A model generated the notes under the pieces. The model was not told the DNA's origin, searched no databases, and saw only the letters and a list, made by a program, of their open reading frames with translations. This document shows, piece after piece, positions 38,897 to 48,449 of a DNA stretch of 64,000 bases. Source of the DNA: Hyphomicrobiales bacterium. GTDB lineage: Bacteria > Pseudomonadota > Alphaproteobacteria > Rhizobiales > Methyloligellaceae. Location of the stretch: the NCBI GenBank assembly GCA_021775555.1, contig JAJFHP010000057.1, positions 124,001-188,000 of the forward strand, in the 5' to 3' direction. The translations under genes and the position numbers were made by a program. Every line of letters starts with the position of its first letter. Positions within the stretch are counted from its first letter, which is position 1.

Positions 38897-40078
38897 GTGT
38901 CATTCATTCCATATGGACGCCAATGCATCGACGACGATGATGTGGGTGCCGTGGCTGCTGTACTGCGCAGTGATTATCTGACGACAGGGCCAACTGTTGA
39001 AGCATTTGAAACAGCCTTATCGTCTCACGTATGGGCTGACCACTCGGTCGTTTGCTCTAGTGGTACGGCCGCACTGCATCTTGCAATGCTGTCCCTCGGA
39101 CTGGCTAAAGGTGATTGGGCAATCGTACCGAGCATGACTTTTGCCGCCACGGCAAATGCCGTGCGCTATGTCGGCGGTGAGGTCATTTTCGCCGATGTCG
39201 ATCCGGATAGCGGTCTGATGCGACCAGGTGATTTCGAAGCAGCACTTGAGCGGGCCGGTGCCCATCATGTTCGTGCCGTGCTGCCAGTTCACTATGCTGG
39301 GCAATGCGCTGACATGCCTGCCATTGCCGAAATCGCCAAGTCCCGGAATATTGCAGTAATAGACGATGCCAGTCATGCCATCGGAACGCGTTATCAGGGC
39401 AATGGGACCGAATGGTCAATAGGGTCCTGTGCGCATTCATCTGCCACGATATTCTCATTTCATCCCGTGAAAACGATTGCGATGGGAGAAGGTGGGGCAG
39501 TCACCACGAAGGACAATAGTTTTGCACAGCGATTGCGCCGATTCCGCTCACATGGAATCGAACGCAACCCGGCTCAATTTGTGAATCAGGATGCTGCAGA
39601 AAACCCCTGGTATTACGAACTTGTGGAACTTGGTTTTAATTACAGGGCATCTGACATTCAGTGCGCGCTCGGCCTTAGCCAACTTGGAAAACTGGACAGG
39701 TTCGTATCCCGAAGGTCCGAATTGGTGGCCAGATATGACAGCTTGATTACACCCTTGTCCCCCACTGTTCTCCCGATCGGAAGAGTCAGCGGTTGCACTC
39801 CCGCGTGGCACCTCTACCCGGTCCTGATCGATTATTCCACCATTGGGCGCAGCCGCGATTTCTTAATGAATGCCATGCGGGAGCAGGGCATAGGGACCCA
39901 GGTTCATTACATTCCGCTCCACACGCAGCCATATTACAATGATCGTTATGGGGAGCTCTCGCTACCTGGAGCGGAACAATTTTATGAGCGTATCTTGTCC
40001 CTGCCGCTCTATCCGCAATTGACGGACAGCGATCAGGACCGCGTTGTTGAGACGCTGATTTACATTCTGCAAAAGTGA
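38897..40078 (+). CDS. pseC: UDP-4-amino-4,6-dideoxy-sugar aminotransferase, PseC
   Basis: FIPYGRQCIDDDDVGAVAAVLRSDYLTTGPTVEAFETALSSHV; IFSFHPVKTIAMGEGGAV. Confidence 0.93.
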   Translation: MSFIPYGRQCIDDDDVGAVAAVLRSDYLTTGPTVEAFETALSSHVWADHSVVCSSGTAALHLAMLSLGLAKGDWAIVPSMTFAATANAVRYVGGEVIFADVDPDSGLMRPGDFEAALERAGAHHVRAVLPVHYAGQCADMPAIAEIAKSRNIAVIDDASHAIGTRYQGNGTEWSIGSCAHSSATIFSFHPVKTIAMGEGGAVTTKDNSFAQRLRRFRSHGIERNPAQFVNQDAAENPWYYELVELGFNYRASDIQCALGLSQLGKLDRFVSRRSELVARYDSLITPLSPTVLPIGRVSGCTPAWHLYPVLIDYSTIGRSRDFLMNAMREQGIGTQVHYIPLHTQPYYNDRYGELSLPGAEQFYERILSLPLYPQLTDSDQDRVVETLIYILQK

Positions 40079-40187
40079 TTTCCCCGTTGAGAAACCAGCA
40101 CCCAAACCAGCTCATTGTCGATCTGGATCACAATCAATGCTGGTCCGGTGATTTTGAACAATTGCTGAGAGTTCTGGACGGAGTCTG

Positions 40188-42101
40188 ATGCCAAAAGAAA
40201 ACTTCGTAATTGTGGAAAGCATCGGCGCGTCACAGCATTATCTGAACGGTAAATCCGGAAATGCGGATGAGACCTTTCTCACCACATCTCCCTCTGTTTT
40301 TGAGCATCTACGAGCAAGCGGTTCTCGGGTATTGTTCATGGATGCTGATTTGACTTTAAACGAAGCAGACCGTGTCGGATATGCAGCCATCCATGCTGCT
40401 AATTCAATATCAGAAAGTTTGAACCAAAACTCCGATAGCCTGGGCGTGTCCCGGGTGGGTGATGCACTCAAGGCGGATATTCAACGCCTCGTTTGCTGCC
40501 TTTTATACAAGGCACGCATTTTTGATCCTTGGGTTGCAAAATCTCAAGGGAATCTGGTCAATGTGGGTCATGCCGATCTCACTCCGGTAAAAGGGCTGAC
40601 AACGGGTCTGGGAAGATTCGATACGGTTTTTACTCTGTTCGCAGCGCATCACGGGCTTGAGATAATTCCGCACGTTGCGGAGATTCCCAAATGTGCCCAG
40701 CCAAATGGTGATTTCCTGCAAGTGACGTCCTGGACGCGGTTCATAACGATGATCAACATGCCCCTACCTGTAGTTTTTTTCAGAATTCTCAAGCGTTTCA
40801 GACGATGGGCCCAACCGACCAGCAAAAAACCGATTGTAGGCATTTTTTCAAGTAATGAACTGATCGAGGAAACCGCTCTTGCACTTAGCCGGGAAGGGGC
40901 ATTCGTCACATTCGCACCTGCTGGAATGATGGGCTCCGATCAATCAAATGACCGCCAGAGCGAGGGTGTGGCCAGATCACTTAAGATAGATGAGGCCATT
41001 AAGGAGGGTGTACACAAAGCCAAACTTGGATGGACTGCCAGCATGGATCCTATACCCGGTGTTGTTACAGAGCGATTGGGTGCTGCTTTGGGGTACGTTC
41101 CAGCGGCATTGGAGAGAGCAAAGGGATATGTGAATAGTTGCGAGAAACTGATGATTAAGGGCCCGTTTGGAGTGGTAGCAAACTTCATTTCCAGTCCTGC
41201 GGATATTCTCCTGAGTGATGTATTGAAAAGTGAAAACATTCCCGTCTTTGTGTTCGATCATGGCGTTGGCCCAGGTTTGGATTGGCATCACAAAGCATAT
41301 TTCGATGCAGGGTTTTCACCGGTTGCTGATATTCCGATTTCACACAATTCAGTGCAGCACAAGGTCATGGCAGATGTGCGTGGTGATCATATCGATCATG
41401 GCCTCGTTGCTGGCGCACCGAGTATACTTCGAAAGATCGGTTTTCGAGAAATTCAACGAAGTCTCGTTCGCCGTCACCTGGGTATCGAAGACAAACTTCT
41501 GTGCTGGGTGTCTGGTCTTTACCCCAACAATATGCAGCGCCAGCCACACTATTATCTCGATGGGCCTTATCACGAGTTGCGGCGAGAAATTGTTTATGAC
41601 GTTCTCGGGAAAGCGCCTTACGATGTTCTTTTCAAGCTCTATCCAACGTTGCGATATATCGATGGCGACCCCTTCGCCAATAAAATGGAATTGCCGGCTA
41701 ATTGCCGCTCAGAGATGCTGATAGATTTCCGTAATTTTCGCGCCGCATCCGACGTAACTATAATTGATGAACCTGGCAGCGGTGTTGCGTGGTGCTGGGG
41801 GCTCGATCGGCCGCTCATTTACCTGGATACGCAGGTCCGTCTTTTACCAGAAGTTGCACGTGCCTTTTCCGAAGCGATTTTCTACGTTGATACTGAACAG
41901 AAAGACTGGAAATCCGAATTGTTGTCACTGGTGACAATGCCATATGACGAACTTGCCTCAGCCTATCGTGATAAAGCCAAAATTCGTGAAGAGATAGCCC
42001 ATGACTATATCTTTGGGCCGGGCGGAAAGCCGGGAGCGCGTGCAGCAAACTATATTACTCAAACAATTGCCGAGTGTAGTACGATGAGCGGCACACTGTG
42101 A
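40188..42101 (+). CDS. capsule/CDP-glycerol-transferase-like protein of unknown specificity (637 aa)
   Basis: Intact 637 aa ORF; C-terminal VTIIDEPGSGVAWCWGLDRPLIYLDTQVRLLPEVARAFSEAIFYVD resembles GT-B capsule proteins; family call tentative. Confidence 0.55.
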   Translation: MPKENFVIVESIGASQHYLNGKSGNADETFLTTSPSVFEHLRASGSRVLFMDADLTLNEADRVGYAAIHAANSISESLNQNSDSLGVSRVGDALKADIQRLVCCLLYKARIFDPWVAKSQGNLVNVGHADLTPVKGLTTGLGRFDTVFTLFAAHHGLEIIPHVAEIPKCAQPNGDFLQVTSWTRFITMINMPLPVVFFRILKRFRRWAQPTSKKPIVGIFSSNELIEETALALSREGAFVTFAPAGMMGSDQSNDRQSEGVARSLKIDEAIKEGVHKAKLGWTASMDPIPGVVTERLGAALGYVPAALERAKGYVNSCEKLMIKGPFGVVANFISSPADILLSDVLKSENIPVFVFDHGVGPGLDWHHKAYFDAGFSPVADIPISHNSVQHKVMADVRGDHIDHGLVAGAPSILRKIGFREIQRSLVRRHLGIEDKLLCWVSGLYPNNMQRQPHYYLDGPYHELRREIVYDVLGKAPYDVLFKLYPTLRYIDGDPFANKMELPANCRSEMLIDFRNFRAASDVTIIDEPGSGVAWCWGLDRPLIYLDTQVRLLPEVARAFSEAIFYVDTEQKDWKSELLSLVTMPYDELASAYRDKAKIREEIAHDYIFGPGGKPGARAANYITQTIAECSTMSGTL

Positions 42102-42227
42102 GTATGACGGATTGCATCAGGATATTCAGCGATCGACACGCTTGCTGTGCTGTGCAGATTGACTGGTATCGCCCGGTCATTGGATGTAAAAGAACCTTGG
42201 CTGACTGCTAAGAGGGATGTCCGTATC

Positions 42228-44027
42228 ATGAGAGTTTTATTTATCCACCCCGAACGCTACATGAATATCGGCATTCCATCTGGCATAGCAACTTTGAGTG
42301 CTCTGATTAAACAGCATGGGCATCAAGTTGATCTCTTCGATACGACGCTTTTGAAGCCTACGACTGATGGTGCCGGCCACAATGTTTCTGCGGACGAGGC
42401 AGAAAAAATCATAGCTGCGGGCGATGAAGCATCACCCGGGAGAAAAAACCAGATTGGCGTTTTCAAGCAAACAGCTATTACGCTGGAAGACTTGCTCGCA
42501 GATGATCCCGTTGTTGATTATGCGGAAGTATTTCAGAAAAAAATCGACAGCTTCTCACCTGACCTCATAGCAGTTTCGGCCATGACAACCACCTTCGACT
42601 TTGCATGTGAGCTTTTGCGGAAGGTGAAATTCGACGCCAAGGTCATTGTTGGTGGCGTGCATGCAACAATCGCCCCGGATGATTGCCTTGCCCAGGACGT
42701 CATAGATATCGTTTGTATCGGGGAAGCAGACGATACCTTCGTGGAATTGTGCAATCATATGGCTGCTGGAACGGACTATACAAATGTCCATTCCATGTAC
42801 ATCAAGATGCCAGGTGGTGAAATCAAGAAGAATCCACTCTCAGCCAGATTCCACGACCTGGACAGCTTGCCGACACCTGACTGGTCCATTTTTGACGAAC
42901 GCCATTTATTCCGCCCGTATGACGGTCAGATATACAAGGGTTCCCTGTACTCCCAAGCCAGAGGGTGCCCCATGAGATGCACCTACTGTGTAGATCCGAC
43001 CATAGCAAATATCACCGGTGGGCGGAGTGGGTACTTCCGCTATCAGTCTCCGCAAACGACCTACAATCAATTGAAGGATCTTTATGATCTGCATGGCGCG
43101 ACGTGGTTTAAATTTGTAGATGACACTTTCTTGCTGCCGCCGGTCGAACATCTTGAGGAACTCCGGGATTTAATCAAACCGATGAACCTCAAATTCGGTT
43201 GTTCCGTGATGCCCAATACTATCAAACCGGAAAAGGTTGCACTTGCCCGCGAAATGGGATGTGTTGCCATGAGTATCGGTGTTGAAAGCGGTGATCCGGA
43301 TATTCGCCAGACCGTTATGCGCAAATACAAGAATGAGGATTTGATCGAGCGGTTAAAAGTTGTGCGAGATCATGACATCCGGATTTCAACATTCAATATG
43401 ATCGGATTTCCTGGTGAATCTCGTGAGCAGGTTTTCCGCACCGTCGAGCTAAATCGCAATCTCGGGGCGGACGCGTGTAATGTTTACATTCTTTACCCTT
43501 ACCCGGGTTCTCCTATCGCTCTCCAGCACAAGATACCGCTGAGAGACAGAAATGGCCGTATTCCTGAGGCGACCAAAGGTGGCCGGCTGGGACTCTCGAA
43601 AATGGGTGAGGACGAACTGGAGGGCCTTCGCCAGACATTCAATGTATATCTCCATTCGCCCAAGTCACTTTGGCCCTTGGTCAAGCTGGCGGAAAAGGCA
43701 GATGAAAAGGGTGGGACAGTTCTCGAAATGACGAAACAGTTCGTTATCGAATTGCTGATCGGGGAGGAAATTTCTACCGTCGCAGTCTCGAACATCATAT
43801 TGGACCCTGAACTGGTCAGTTCTGATGATCCTGAATTGCAAATCCCGACGGTGTTCGCCCCGATTTTTGAACTGGGCTACGATCATGAAACATTTGTAAA
43901 AATACTTGAAGCGTTTCGGTGTTACGCCAGCGGTGAGGACGAAGTAGACGAAAATTCAGATGTACATCGCGATCCAGAGATAGTGGACGAAGCGCCATTT
44001 GCAGGGGAACTGCGGTCATTCGTTTGA
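42228..44027 (+). CDS. B12-binding-domain radical SAM protein
   Basis: N-terminal cobalamin-binding-like FIHPERYMNIGIPSGIATLSALIKQHGHQVDLFDTT, GGVHATIAPDDCL; radical SAM CPMRCTYC (CX3CX2C); GVESGDPDIRQTVMRKYKNEDLIERL. Confidence 0.92.
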   Translation: MRVLFIHPERYMNIGIPSGIATLSALIKQHGHQVDLFDTTLLKPTTDGAGHNVSADEAEKIIAAGDEASPGRKNQIGVFKQTAITLEDLLADDPVVDYAEVFQKKIDSFSPDLIAVSAMTTTFDFACELLRKVKFDAKVIVGGVHATIAPDDCLAQDVIDIVCIGEADDTFVELCNHMAAGTDYTNVHSMYIKMPGGEIKKNPLSARFHDLDSLPTPDWSIFDERHLFRPYDGQIYKGSLYSQARGCPMRCTYCVDPTIANITGGRSGYFRYQSPQTTYNQLKDLYDLHGATWFKFVDDTFLLPPVEHLEELRDLIKPMNLKFGCSVMPNTIKPEKVALAREMGCVAMSIGVESGDPDIRQTVMRKYKNEDLIERLKVVRDHDIRISTFNMIGFPGESREQVFRTVELNRNLGADACNVYILYPYPGSPIALQHKIPLRDRNGRIPEATKGGRLGLSKMGEDELEGLRQTFNVYLHSPKSLWPLVKLAEKADEKGGTVLEMTKQFVIELLIGEEISTVAVSNIILDPELVSSDDPELQIPTVFAPIFELGYDHETFVKILEAFRCYASGEDEVDENSDVHRDPEIVDEAPFAGELRSFV

Positions 44028-44188
44028 CCTCTGAATGCGCAGGCCATTTATATCGCACTGAATAATCATTCTGAAATTGAAACAGGTTTGCATCTGAAAG
44101 GTTGTGCCTTGGTAATGACCTCGGCCATCTTTTCACCAGGCGGATGTTTTCATTTCGTTTTTTAGAGCCGTGAAACCGTATACAGAGC

Positions 44189-44785
44189 ATGGCTGAAAAG
44201 ACAAAATACTCCGAGGAACTGGTAGGCGAAAAAATCGTTTTGAGGCGAATTTTCTCTGACTCCATACCCGAGAAGTATCTGGAATTTCTGGGTGATAGTG
44301 AGGTTACCCGCTATCTGCAGGCCCGATTCAATGATCACACCCCGGACACCTTGCACCAATTCGTTGAAGGCTTCGATCATATCGACAGCTTTCTGTTTGG
44401 TATCTATACAAAACCTTACGGGAAATTTATTGGCACCTGCACACTTCGCGTAAATCCTGTTCATCTGTTTTCCAATCTTGGCTACATGATCGGTGACAAG
44501 GAATACTGGAAAGGGGGCACGGCATTGGAGATGTGCACCTTACTGCTGGATTTTGCTTTTGGAGAGCGAAAGGTACGCAAGATTTTTGAAGCGACAACCG
44601 GTAACCACATTGCGTCCAATTTCAATTTCAAACGCATTGGTTTTACGCTGGCGGCCAATATTCCCGAATTATTTTGGGGTGAAGGGAAATACCAGTCTGG
44701 GATGTATTGGACCCTTGATATTGCCGACTGGGCGAAGATGCGTGGTGTTCCATGCCCGGAAATAGCTCCACCCGACAGGCCGTAA
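44189..44785 (+). CDS. GNAT N-acetyltransferase (RimJ/RimL-like)
   Basis: VLRRIFSDSIPEKYLEFLGDSEVTRYLQARF; NLGYMIGDKEYWKGGTALEMCTLLLDFAFGERKVRKIFEATTGNHIASNFNFKRIGFTLAA. Confidence 0.88.
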   Translation: MAEKTKYSEELVGEKIVLRRIFSDSIPEKYLEFLGDSEVTRYLQARFNDHTPDTLHQFVEGFDHIDSFLFGIYTKPYGKFIGTCTLRVNPVHLFSNLGYMIGDKEYWKGGTALEMCTLLLDFAFGERKVRKIFEATTGNHIASNFNFKRIGFTLAANIPELFWGEGKYQSGMYWTLDIADWAKMRGVPCPEIAPPDRP

Positions 44786-44811
44786 CCAATTGAACCCTCT
44801 ACAGGTGATAA

Positions 44812-45486
44812 GTGTCCGATAAAATAAAAGATCAAGATCAACAAATGTGGGATGCGTATAATGCATTCCACTATCTGTGCGAAACGCATCGCTTTCAGAA
44901 AATATTTGCGCGCGCCGATCTCATGCGGATGGTTCACAATTTACCCGGAGATATCGTTGATGCTGGGGCTTACAAGGGAACAAGCACTATCCAATTTGCG
45001 CATCTTCTGAAAACCTATCAGCCGAATTCCCGTAGCAAGGTTGTTAGTTTCGACACCTTCGAAGCGGTGTTTCCACGTGTGCGTGCTGACGAAGCGCAGA
45101 GCGCGGAAGATCATATGAAGACTTATGATGTCAACGCCTACGACAATCTGGTCGAGGCGCTGGGCAACCTTGATTTGGATGGCCGGGTGGAGATCGTCAA
45201 AGGCGATATCACCGACACCATGCCAAAATATGTGGCGGACAATCCGGGCTTCAGAATTTCACTGCTTCATTGTGATCTGGATGTGTATCCGGCAACCCTG
45301 TCGACGCTCAATGTGGCATGGGGTCGTCTTGTGCCGGGAGGAATTTGCGTATTTGATGAATATGCGGTGGGCAACTGGGGTGAATCTGACGCGGTTGATG
45401 AGTTTTTTGCAACACTCGAAAACCCGCCGATATTGCAGATGCTTGAGAGCAGTGCGACGCCAACAGCCTATTGTGTGAAATTTTAG
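44812..45486 (+). CDS. TylF/MycF-family O-methyltransferase (GTG start)
   Basis: LPGDIVDAGAYKGTSTIQFAHLLKTY; VVSFDTFEAVFP; ISLLHCDLDVYPATLSTLNVAWGRLVPGGICVFDEYAVGNWGESDAVDEFF. Confidence 0.88.
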   Translation: MSDKIKDQDQQMWDAYNAFHYLCETHRFQKIFARADLMRMVHNLPGDIVDAGAYKGTSTIQFAHLLKTYQPNSRSKVVSFDTFEAVFPRVRADEAQSAEDHMKTYDVNAYDNLVEALGNLDLDGRVEIVKGDITDTMPKYVADNPGFRISLLHCDLDVYPATLSTLNVAWGRLVPGGICVFDEYAVGNWGESDAVDEFFATLENPPILQMLESSATPTAYCVKF

Positions 45487-45501
45487 AAACGGACCATAGC
45501 G

Positions 45502-47013
45502 ATGAAAAATTTCAAAGAAGTTGAAGCAACCCGGCGCGCGTATCATGCAGATGCCACCCTCAACAGCGTGCATCGTGCATCGCTTCTGGTGCCTGAGTTG
45601 CCCAATACAAATGTTGAGATTAGCTTTCTCAATCACTTCCTGATAAAACGGGACTTCAAGAAGGTGGCCTGCAGGGTCACAGCCATTGATGCGCAGGGAA
45701 ATCGTATCGAGAGCCGGCTCCATCCTGTTACGGAGCCGCGTGTCTATACGATACCTCTGACCGGTATGGTTGAGACTGAAGTTGTCACATATCTGGTGGA
45801 ATTTTTTGCGGCCGAAAATCTCTTTATTCCGTTCCCGGCGGTCATGGTGAACCATCGCGGCGATGGTTTCGTCAATACGGTGCACGCATTCAACCGCGTT
45901 CTCAACGATGTGTTTGAGGATGACTCAGTCAATGCAACCTCCATAGCGGAAGCATCCATCGATGTTTCATTGGGAGATGACATCGACACGGTTGCCTATT
46001 TCATGGCGGGTCAACAGCCCTGCAAAGGGGATGTCGAGCTTGAGTTGTCGGTCAATGGTGAAACGCGTACCGCCAAGGTTCCCGTTGACGTGGCGCGTTT
46101 TCAGCGCAAGCCGCTTTCGCTGAAGCAGGCATTTCCGGGCATCAATACCGATGGCGGCGTCTTAAAAATCCGTCAACCCCAACAGTTCATGTTCTACGGA
46201 CGGATGTTTGTCGCGATGGAACGTTCTGATGGGTCCTTCTCTGGAAATCATAGCTACTACGACATGTCGCATGTCGAGGAATATTGGGACGATGCACGGC
46301 CTTCGACACGGATCTACCCCTTCTTTCAGGCGTTCGAAAACAAGCTGCGTATGTATCCGATCATGTCGCCTGGTGAACTGGAAATCGCGGTTGAATTTTT
46401 CAATGGTGCAGGAGGATCACTGGGAACTGCTAATGTTGGGAAACTGAAAAACCCCTCTTCAGAATATATCGATTTTTCAATCGATGAAGGCGCGTCCTCT
46501 ATGGGGATCGAACGCAGTGATATTACAGGATTTGTTGTGACCGCCACTCCAGCGTCCGGAAATACACCAACCCGTGTGAACCATCAGCTGGTTTATTGTG
46601 ATCGGGGTGAAAACAGTCAGTTGGCGGCATCTGTGAATGTATCTCTATTCAATCCCAATATTTTTCAACCCAAGAAGAAAAAAGGCCTCACATGGGGACA
46701 AGCTACTGTGGGTGATGATGTTTCCACCACGCTTGGCATTGTCCGTAATTTTCCTGAGGGCGAAACAGAAAATGTTCAGGTCTGTTTTTATTCAGAAGCT
46801 GGCGAAATCCTCGTTCAGGACTACGAGCTTCCTCCAACAGGCTCTATCATTCTGGATGTTGCGGAGCTCGTGTCTGAGCATATAGACACCGGATCGGAGT
46901 CAGATCCGCATAATATTTGGTATGAAGTACGCTCTGAGCGTCCGGACATTTCGGCTTTTGTCGCGTCTCGTCATGGCGCAACGGGCCATTGCACTGGCGA
47001 GCACTCTTACTGA
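45502..47013 (+). CDS. hypothetical protein of unknown family (503 aa)
   Basis: Intact ORF with own spacing in the gene train; no recognised motif; beta-rich-looking composition. Confidence 0.7.
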   Translation: MKNFKEVEATRRAYHADATLNSVHRASLLVPELPNTNVEISFLNHFLIKRDFKKVACRVTAIDAQGNRIESRLHPVTEPRVYTIPLTGMVETEVVTYLVEFFAAENLFIPFPAVMVNHRGDGFVNTVHAFNRVLNDVFEDDSVNATSIAEASIDVSLGDDIDTVAYFMAGQQPCKGDVELELSVNGETRTAKVPVDVARFQRKPLSLKQAFPGINTDGGVLKIRQPQQFMFYGRMFVAMERSDGSFSGNHSYYDMSHVEEYWDDARPSTRIYPFFQAFENKLRMYPIMSPGELEIAVEFFNGAGGSLGTANVGKLKNPSSEYIDFSIDEGASSMGIERSDITGFVVTATPASGNTPTRVNHQLVYCDRGENSQLAASVNVSLFNPNIFQPKKKKGLTWGQATVGDDVSTTLGIVRNFPEGETENVQVCFYSEAGEILVQDYELPPTGSIILDVAELVSEHIDTGSESDPHNIWYEVRSERPDISAFVASRHGATGHCTGEHSY

Positions 47014-47188
47014 GGCAAAAAACAATCAGGTTATCTCCCAGGCGAAGGTGTTGGTGCTATCTTCCTGGTGGGATACATGACCGGAATGGTTGTTAGAGCG
47101 TAATCAACCCACTCCTGACCTCATAAATCAGCTGCATTAAGCGAATGATCGTTGAAACCACACCATATTCCTGCACTGGACTACGAGG

Positions 47189-48397
47189 GTGACTGATCTG
47201 CCAGCTATAGGTGACAGCAAGAGCATTTCGATTGATGTGTCGGAGGGTCTTGTTGAGGCCTTTGCAGAGTTCAGTGGTGATCGAAATCCGCTCCACCTTG
47301 ATGATGACTTTGCACGAGAACTGGGATTCGCCGGCAGGGTGATCCATGGAATGAGTTATGCCAGCTTCCTGTCAACATTGATCGGAATGCATCTGCCCGG
47401 TCATGGAGCCTTGTGGGCCTCTCAAACCATCCGGTTTTCCGCTCCGGCATTTATAGGTGATCAAATCGAGTTGAGTGGAACGGTTACAAGGGTCGATACA
47501 CCAACAAGAACCGTTCGGATGAGTGTCGAAGCTGTCAATCAGAATGGCGAACATTTGATGGCGGGCGAAAGTGAAATTGTCATGCCACGCTCAAAAGGCG
47601 AATTGTTACCCGAAGGCAAGGCGAGCACTTCAGGGGCAGCAGATAAAAGTCAGTCAGGTGTCAGGGTTGCAATTTTAGCTGGCGCATCAGGAGACCTTGG
47701 ATCGGCAATAGCTAAGACATTATCTGCAGCAGGGTATAGCGTTGCGCTGGGTGGCCGGCGCATATCAAAGCTTGAAGCATTGGCGACCTCACTCAATGCG
47801 ACAGGGAGCAAATGTCTCCCGGTGGCGCTTGATCTGAGAGACGACAAATCCGTTGCTGCGGCCATTGAAGCTACAAACCAGTCACTGGGCTCCGTTTCCC
47901 TGGTTGTACATTGCGCGACTCTCGGATTGGAAAATTTGGCGGCCAAAGATCTGACACAAGAAACTCTCGCAGCAAATCTGGATGTGCAGGCCGGTGGGCT
48001 GTTGCGCCTGTTCAATGGAACGATTGATGGTATGTGCCAACGCGGTGACGGGCAGTTTATTTATATTGGCTCGACTGCAACTCAGGGACCTCCTCCCAAA
48101 GGACTGGCGGCTTATACGGCAGCCAAGGCATCTGGCAAGTCGCTTGCACGCTCGATTGGTCTTGAATATGCCCATGCCGGAGTGAGATCTAATATCGTCT
48201 CACCATACTTTCTGGATACGGGGCTTAATGCTCATGTTAGCGAAAAAGCGCGCATGTTGGCTTCGGCACGAACCCCATTGCGGCGTCTTGCAAACCTTGA
48301 GGAAGTGGCCTCGATGGTTTCTTTCCTCGCCTCTGATACGAGTAATTTTGTCAACGGACATGATTTGATTGTCGATGGTGGAGTCACGATGGCTTAG
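47189..48397 (+). CDS. MaoC-like hydratase domain fused to SDR oxidoreductase (GTG start)
   Basis: N-terminal FAEFSGDRNPLHLDDDFARELGFAGRVIHGMSYASFLSTLIG (MaoC hot-dog); C-terminal VAILAGASGDLGSAIAKTLSAAGYSVALGGRR, YTAAKASGKSLARSIGLEYA, GHDLIVDGGVTMA (SDR). Confidence 0.92.
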   Translation: MTDLPAIGDSKSISIDVSEGLVEAFAEFSGDRNPLHLDDDFARELGFAGRVIHGMSYASFLSTLIGMHLPGHGALWASQTIRFSAPAFIGDQIELSGTVTRVDTPTRTVRMSVEAVNQNGEHLMAGESEIVMPRSKGELLPEGKASTSGAADKSQSGVRVAILAGASGDLGSAIAKTLSAAGYSVALGGRRISKLEALATSLNATGSKCLPVALDLRDDKSVAAAIEATNQSLGSVSLVVHCATLGLENLAAKDLTQETLAANLDVQAGGLLRLFNGTIDGMCQRGDGQFIYIGSTATQGPPPKGLAAYTAAKASGKSLARSIGLEYAHAGVRSNIVSPYFLDTGLNAHVSEKARMLASARTPLRRLANLEEVASMVSFLASDTSNFVNGHDLIVDGGVTMA

Positions 48398-48449
48398 AGA
48401 GCCTGCGTTTAATCCTCCTATCCTTGAGCCTATCAAACGACCAAAAATA

